Shown here piece after piece: positions 58,587-64,000 of a DNA stretch of 64,000 nucleotides. The notes under the pieces were generated by a model that was given only the letters and a program-made list of their open reading frames with translations, searched no databases and was not told the origin of the DNA. This DNA is from Lycium barbarum (taxonomy: Eukaryota > Streptophyta > Magnoliopsida > Solanales > Solanaceae). Within the stretch, counting starts at the first letter, position 1, and the number at the start of each line of letters is the position of its first letter. The position numbers were made by a program, and so were the translations under genes. The stretch covers positions 13,292,027-13,356,026 of the forward strand of contig NC_083345.1 in NCBI RefSeq assembly GCF_019175385.1, given 5' to 3'.

Positions 58587-61500
58587 TCAAAATATATGTC
58601 TGCTATTTCTTTCTGCAGCAATACTTAGCAGCCTTGAAACACCCTGAGTCCATAGATCATACTCCCTCTGGTCTCGACACTCGAATTCAACGACCCCTCG
58701 TAAAACAGTCTTCAACGCGAAGTATCGAAAGTTGTCACTGTCCGGGAGCAAGTGGCGCCCCGGCCAAGCCGGAATATCCTTCAACACTTCCAGCACTATA
58801 TCTGCAAAAAACAAAAAAAGAATCAAAAAGAGAAAGCTAAAGAACACTACACTACTAAAGATGATAACTTTATCTATCTCTTTTCCCGATCAAAGTTGCG
58901 AATTTCTTGCTTTCTCAAATCCCCAAAAATAGAAGGAAAGACCCACAATCCAATTGTGTTTACATCATGAGTGAGAGGAAACGAGACAAAAAGCAAAGCA
59001 TAAACTTACTCTTTTTCTTTTTTGTAATGGTCCCAGCAACGTGCCTACTCTTCATTTTCAGTATCACCTACAAAAAAGAAACCTCCAAGTTAATAATCCG
59101 CAGTAAGAAAGTAGATACTTTTGTGTCTATTATGCGATAACTTTAACTTTCCATTATTCAATTTTCAGCAAGAAGTTTCTACAATATCACTGAAAATCAA
59201 ATTCTCAAAGAAGACTCTCTGATCATGGAATCTTAGTCAAAAGAAAAATATTTCAACTTAGAACTATTGAGTATGCAATAATTGAAAAGGCAAGCCTACC
59301 TGACCCAGCCTATTTATATATACAGACACTATCTTCCAGTGAAGCTCTCCTGCAATAAAATAAGCATTACAGCAAGAACTGTTAACAATGGTTTAAAAGG
59401 GGAAAAAAAAAAACTTTCTCAATTTCATGAAAACAAGTATTATGAATAATTCATGGCTTAAAATGATAATTTTGGATATTAAAGATCTTAATATACCGAT
59501 CTAAAAGATTGAATTTGTACCTTGACGAGTACGCTTTAGTAGCTCACCACCTCTAGCAAGCAATTCCCTGCTGCAAATTCCAAGAAAATTCTCTTCGGGG
59601 ATTAGCTCTCCACTTGAACTACCATTGCTACCACCACCATTGCCACTTCCTATCCCTTTATCTACAGGAATTACAGCTGCTATGTTCCATACTTCCTTCA
59701 ATGTTCTAGCCTTTAATGTAGCCGCACCACGTAGAGCTACAAACGATACTCATAAATTAAAGAAAACCAATATAGCAAAACTCAAATCTACCACCTAACA
59801 CCAAACCAAATACTATCTATACTAGGGGTTGTTTGGTTTGAATACAAGTTACACTGGGATTAGCTGGCATTATTTCTGATCAGAGTGTTTCATAATAGTA
59901 CTGATATTGTTAATGGCTTGTTTTAGTATGTATAAGAATAGTACTGAATAAGAGTTGATAAGTAATACTTGTATTAGGTGTACTAGACATAAATTTGTAA
60001 CCAAACAATGAACCAAAATTTTATACCAGCACTATTCTACCCAATACACCCTATGCCAAACGACCCCTAACAATAAAAAACTGTTAACTTCTATGTATCA
60101 TTCCAATTACACTCCTACGGAACAAAAATTTGACATAATTGAGGAATTTAGAAGTGTACCAGTAGCTGCAGCGGCAGTTAATGTCATAATATCCCCTGCT
60201 GAACGAACGTTCACAGCAGAACTAACGACTGATGCAAGGTGTTCGCGCTCAGCTCCCATAGCCTCAGCAGCTTCAACACACTGTGCTGCTACCAAGGTGG
60301 CAGCAGAAGCCACAGCCATATCAGTTTTGTCCTTTCCGTTACCGGACGAGGCTGCAGTTGCTGCAGCAATCGCTGCAACAGCAGCAGCAACTCCTGCGAC
60401 AGACACAGCAGCATGGAGTTGTGCGTTATGTGCCCTCATCTCCTCTTTCTTCTTCTCTTTTCTATCTTTCAACCACCTACCAACCGTCTTCCCGCCACCA
60501 CCTGCACCTCCGCCGCCAGTGACAGCCGAGCTGGTAGCAGTAGCATTGCTCCTGTACTGGTTATTGACTGGCACGTTGTTCAGACGACAGTTCTGAAGAT
60601 AACAAACTTATGTGTCAGCATCAATTGAAACAACAGTACTACTTTCAGTTAGACAGAGTCTCCATAACAAATCAAAATGTTGTCACCAAAACTATTTCAG
60701 CAAAAGATGATGCCAATAAAAATTACCAACATTCTGAAGGGTACCTATTACCTAATAGCAAAAATTGTTGAGCCAAACCACCTCGTGACTGCATTAAATT
60801 TCAAAATTGATTGATACCACCACAATAAAATTGGACCATTTTTTCTTGGTTCTAAAACAACTGTCCCCAGACCAACACCCCGCCCCCGCCACAACCCCCA
60901 ACATGAATGAAATCTGGATTCTTTTTGTAGTTTCCAAAAAAAAAAAAAAAAAGAATAAAATCTTGATTTTACCCACTCTTGTCATACAAGCCAAGGACAA
61001 TTTGGTAATTTAAACATCCAGTACTAACACGATAACTGTAGTGGTACCATACCAATATCTTTCTGTACTAAACACAGAAGATCAGAGAGTAAATACACTG
61101 CCCTTTTGCCCACTACTTATTAACTAACATCTGAAAACCCATCATGTACAGAGAATTTTTCATCCCATTTAAAAAATTTACTTCTTCCACAGATCAATTA
61201 AACAAATACTATCATAAAAAGTCAAAAAATAAATTCTTGAATTAATGATAACCTAAATAGAAAAGGGAAATCTTTTTTAAAAGAAAAGAAAGACGACTAA
61301 ACAAGTGATTGAAGACTTTTGATTTGTACACAAAGCAAAGAAAAGCATCAACGTGGTACTCTTTTTTTCTTTCACTACCTTAGGCACGAGGTACAGAGGG
61401 GCAAGTATTGTTTAAAGAGAAAGCTGATATATTGTCTCTACAAGTCTGAGCTTCACTTCTGTTATTTCAGAACTCGTGCTTTGTATCAGAAAAATAAATA

Positions 61501-62942
61501 AAGAAGAAAAATCCCAAACACCCAAAAAAAACTAGGCCATATGTCATGTACACATGTTATAAACAACATTAGTAGAGAAGGAAAAATCCCAAACATCCAC
61601 AAAACCAAAAAAAAAAAAAAAAAATATCTAGGTCGTATGTTATGTACACATGTTATAAACAACATTTGTAGAGAAAAAAAAATGAGACACAAACCTTATT
61701 ATCATCCATTTCTGAAGGGGAAACTGGAGGACTGTCCGTAAGAGAACCACCATTTAAAGGTCCACTACTATGAGACAGCCGTCCAGATGTGCGTGGTGAA
61801 ACATCCTGCTGTACACCACAATATTATTAGTACAAGTAATTAAATAACTAGATTAAAAAAAGAAAAAATAGGATCATTGAAGATTTGGATTATCGAACCA
61901 AGGAAGAAAGAGAAGAAATAATATATTTTTTATTTTGACAGAGGAAATGAAGAGAATGATTGTTGGTGGATTAAAATAATGAAAGCAAAGCCCAGAGAGA
62001 GTAAAAACAGTACTCTGTAAAAGCAAAAGAAATTCAATGCCACTACACTTGTTTTTTATGTTTTCAAGAAATCATAAAGCAACAGTTGTGTCACCATAAA
62101 TGTCCCCGAAACTAAGCACTTCTACTACTCCTATCAAGAAACTCTTGGTTTTCCCATAAAATACAAAAACAAAAAATTCACTAGCAACCCAACAAAAATT
62201 AAAAAGTAAAACCCACCATAAAACTCCAACAATCTGAACAAAAATTCAAAAAAAAAAAAGGACATGTAGACAAAAACCAAGTGTTACTAACCACTAAGAT
62301 AACGCTAAAATTGATTGTTATTTTTCAAGATGCAACTAAAACTGTTCAGAAGTCAAAGATAATAGTCCATTTCACAGTAAGTGATGTTTTTAACTTTATC
62401 ACACCTCTTTTAAAAAAAAAAAAAAAAAACTACCCACTTCTAAAAAGTAATAGTAAACGTTTTTGCTCAGTTACCTTTAATCAAATACGTCCAAAAAAGA
62501 GTTATTTAACGATAAAATTTATTTTATTTAAACATCAAATCAATTCTTGACTTTGTAATTAAAAAACACGAGAGGCTACTTCATTCATTGTAAAAAACAG
62601 AGGGGGTAAAAAGGGGGTACTTACAGAGACAGACATAATACGTTCCATAATAAGTTGAGAAGTTTCAGAAGAAGCAAAAGAAAAAGGGTTGCCCGTAAAA
62701 GCATTAGATTCATCAAAGACTCCAGCAATATCTTCTTCAGGTATAGTTCCACTACCACTCCCAATATTATAACAAGAAGAAGAAGAAGAAGGGCCAGCAC
62801 TAGTAATATTAAGTGATTTTGGAGGAGTTAAAGCTTTAGAAACTTCAAAAGCAGAGACACTCCAAGAACGTGACAGAAATTCCATGGGTTCTTTTGGTGT
62901 TTCTGGTGGTGGTTGCCTGTACATTGGCTGTACTTGGTCCAT
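58587..62942 (-). CDS. FORKED-like / VAN3-binding protein (DUF828 + PH-like), seven exons
   Basis: Exons on the minus strand: 62942-62625, 61805-61695, 60592-60160, 59736-59521, 59349-59300, 59067-59010 and 58801-58587. All are GT-AG and keep phase, giving 466 residues, near the family's size. The N terminus ([28 protein letters not shown]) and alanine-rich helix ([21 protein letters not shown]...[12 protein letters not shown]) match DUF828. The C terminus ([24 protein letters not shown]...AWPGRHL...[16 protein letters not shown]...[15 protein letters not shown]) is the plant PH-like domain. The FL/VAB family links PIN auxin-carrier trafficking with the ARF-GAP VAN3/SFC in vein patterning. 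An intron MITE sits at 59825-60067. Exon 2 has a tandem CAGCAG acceptor. Confidence 0.92.
59825..60067. mobile_element. PIF/Tourist-like MITE in a FORKED-like intron
   Basis: The left end GGGGTTGTTTGGTTTG and right end ATGCCAAACGACCCC are inverted. It resembles the nested MITE at 14489 in its termini. It fills about 243 of the 423-bp intron between exons 3 and 4. Target duplication is uncertain (CTA/TAA). Confidence 0.65.
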
Positions 62943-63078
62943 TTTTTTTTTATAAATTAAAGAGTGGGAAAATGAGAGAAGGATTGTATGGAGTAGTTGT
63001 TAATAGGAATGTAGTAGTGGTGAGAGTATTTGCTTTGATGCTTTATAGATCGAAGGGTATGAGAAAGTGAATATGGAA

Positions 63079-64000
63079 CAGTGACTCTGTCTGTGCGTGT
63101 ATGAGAGAGAGAGAGAGACAAAAAGCGCAGCTCAATTGCCAGTCATATATTTTGCTTTTTTACCTTAAGGCTCAAATGAAACTAATCATCAAAAATTATT
63201 ACCTTATTCGCTTGATATAATAAAAAAAATATCATTTGACATATATAAATTAATAATATGTGCAATTTTAATTATAATTTTTCTTATTTGAACACATTAG
63301 ATTATATTAATTTAAATCTTGTGATGATTAACCCTATTCATTATACAATCCTGATTGATTGTTGATCTATAACATATAAAAAAGATCATATCATTATAAA
63401 ATAAAAGGTTTGCTTGACACAATTATTAGTTAAGTAACTTACGTCTAATATGATTTGGAAAGCAAAAGAAATTGTAAATGCTATATTTTAGAGTTACCCA
63501 CATAAGAAATTAATTTAATTCTTAAATTTTTAATGTGGTACTTGAATTTCTTTATATTCAATGTTTTTAAATTTGGTTCTATTTATTAAGGCTTCCATTA
63601 CACGGTCTTATTCATAATATAATTTATCTATTATAATATAATCTAAAATATTTTTTATGCTAATAAATTTAATACTCTGAGAGTTTATTTGCTAAAAGTA
63701 TTAGAGCAAACAATTTGAGTAGAATATGAGCAATAACTCATTCCCGCTCCCCCCCCCCCCCCCCCAAAAAAAAAAAAAAAAACCTCCCACATTTTACCTG
63801 ATCTCCCAACATTTACTATTTAACTTATTCTTATAATAATGAACCAACAAATATTATATTTTATGTCACTTCCCAAATAAATGAAAATCAAAAAATTATT
63901 CATATGTGTTCATGTGCACTCAAGAACATATAGGTTTCAGTTGCTTGTTAATTAGAAAAACTTGAACTTATATTTTTCAAGTGTTAAATAAAAAATAAGC
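63079..64000. other. Upstream region of the FORKED-like gene
   Basis: A (GA)n microsatellite at about 63102-63118 lies in the probable 5' UTR or promoter. A run of 17 C followed by about 17 A sits at 63749-63782. The rest is AT-rich with no gene seen. Confidence 0.5.

Noticed and set aside
60093..60596. 167-codon plus-strand alanine-rich ORF and two other plus-strand ORFs
   Set aside because: Shadows of FORKED-like exon 3 on the opposite strand, caused by GCA/GCT-rich codons.

Overview
This is a gene-poor, transposon-rich stretch of a flowering-plant nuclear genome, most likely Solanaceae. Evidence: high AT content, GT-AG introns, plant-only gene families (EPFL peptide, chlorophyllase, PMEI-domain inhibitor, LIFEGUARD, VAN3-binding/FORKED-like), and repeat families that I associate with nightshades (TTG-tailed RTE/TS-type retroposons, SolS-like tRNA SINEs, CTCCNTCC-ended Stowaway MITEs, TGTCACACCCC-type LTRs). 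The species cannot be fixed by reading alone.

Layout. 0-5 kb: retroposon fragments, then a two-exon EPFL secreted-peptide gene on the minus strand (3186-4063). 5-20 kb: no convincing host gene, but many mobile-element remains: a Stowaway MITE, an LTR-like fragment, a MULE-type long-TIR element, an RTE LINE 3' end, a Helitron-like terminus followed by AT-spaced tandem repeats, a MULE-MITE with a perfect 9-bp target duplication, and a MITE nested in another MITE. 20.6 kb: a single-exon PMEI/invertase-inhibitor gene. 21.3-33 kb: a foldback element full of short palindromes (21924-23667), a 5.5-kb Mutator-like element (23977-29504) with a decayed transposase and a second, antisense GRF-zinc-finger ORF, and further foldback elements.

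33.4-48.9 kb: a 15.5-kb Ty3/gypsy element of Tat type with both LTRs, the same 5-bp flank on each side, and degenerate gag-pro-RT-RNaseH-integrase. A separate 2.7-kb LTR-like element sits between RNase H and integrase. Two antisense spliced ORF regions (aORFs) lie between integrase and the 3' LTR.

49-64 kb is the gene-rich end. It holds a chlorophyllase-like gene (minus) with two frameshifts and no visible start codon, an organellar-type trnR-ACG fragment just upstream of it, a LIFEGUARD/BAX-inhibitor-like gene (plus, 4 exons), and a FORKED-like/VAN3-binding protein gene (minus, 7 exons). The last two are convergent.

The host genes show no obvious shared pathway. Most of the window's structure comes from layers of transposon insertion, several datable by nesting. 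Decay in the Mutator-like and gypsy coding regions is largely C-to-T/G-to-A, as expected for methylated repeats. Exon boundaries were placed by eye from GT-AG signals and reading phase and should be confirmed with transcripts.
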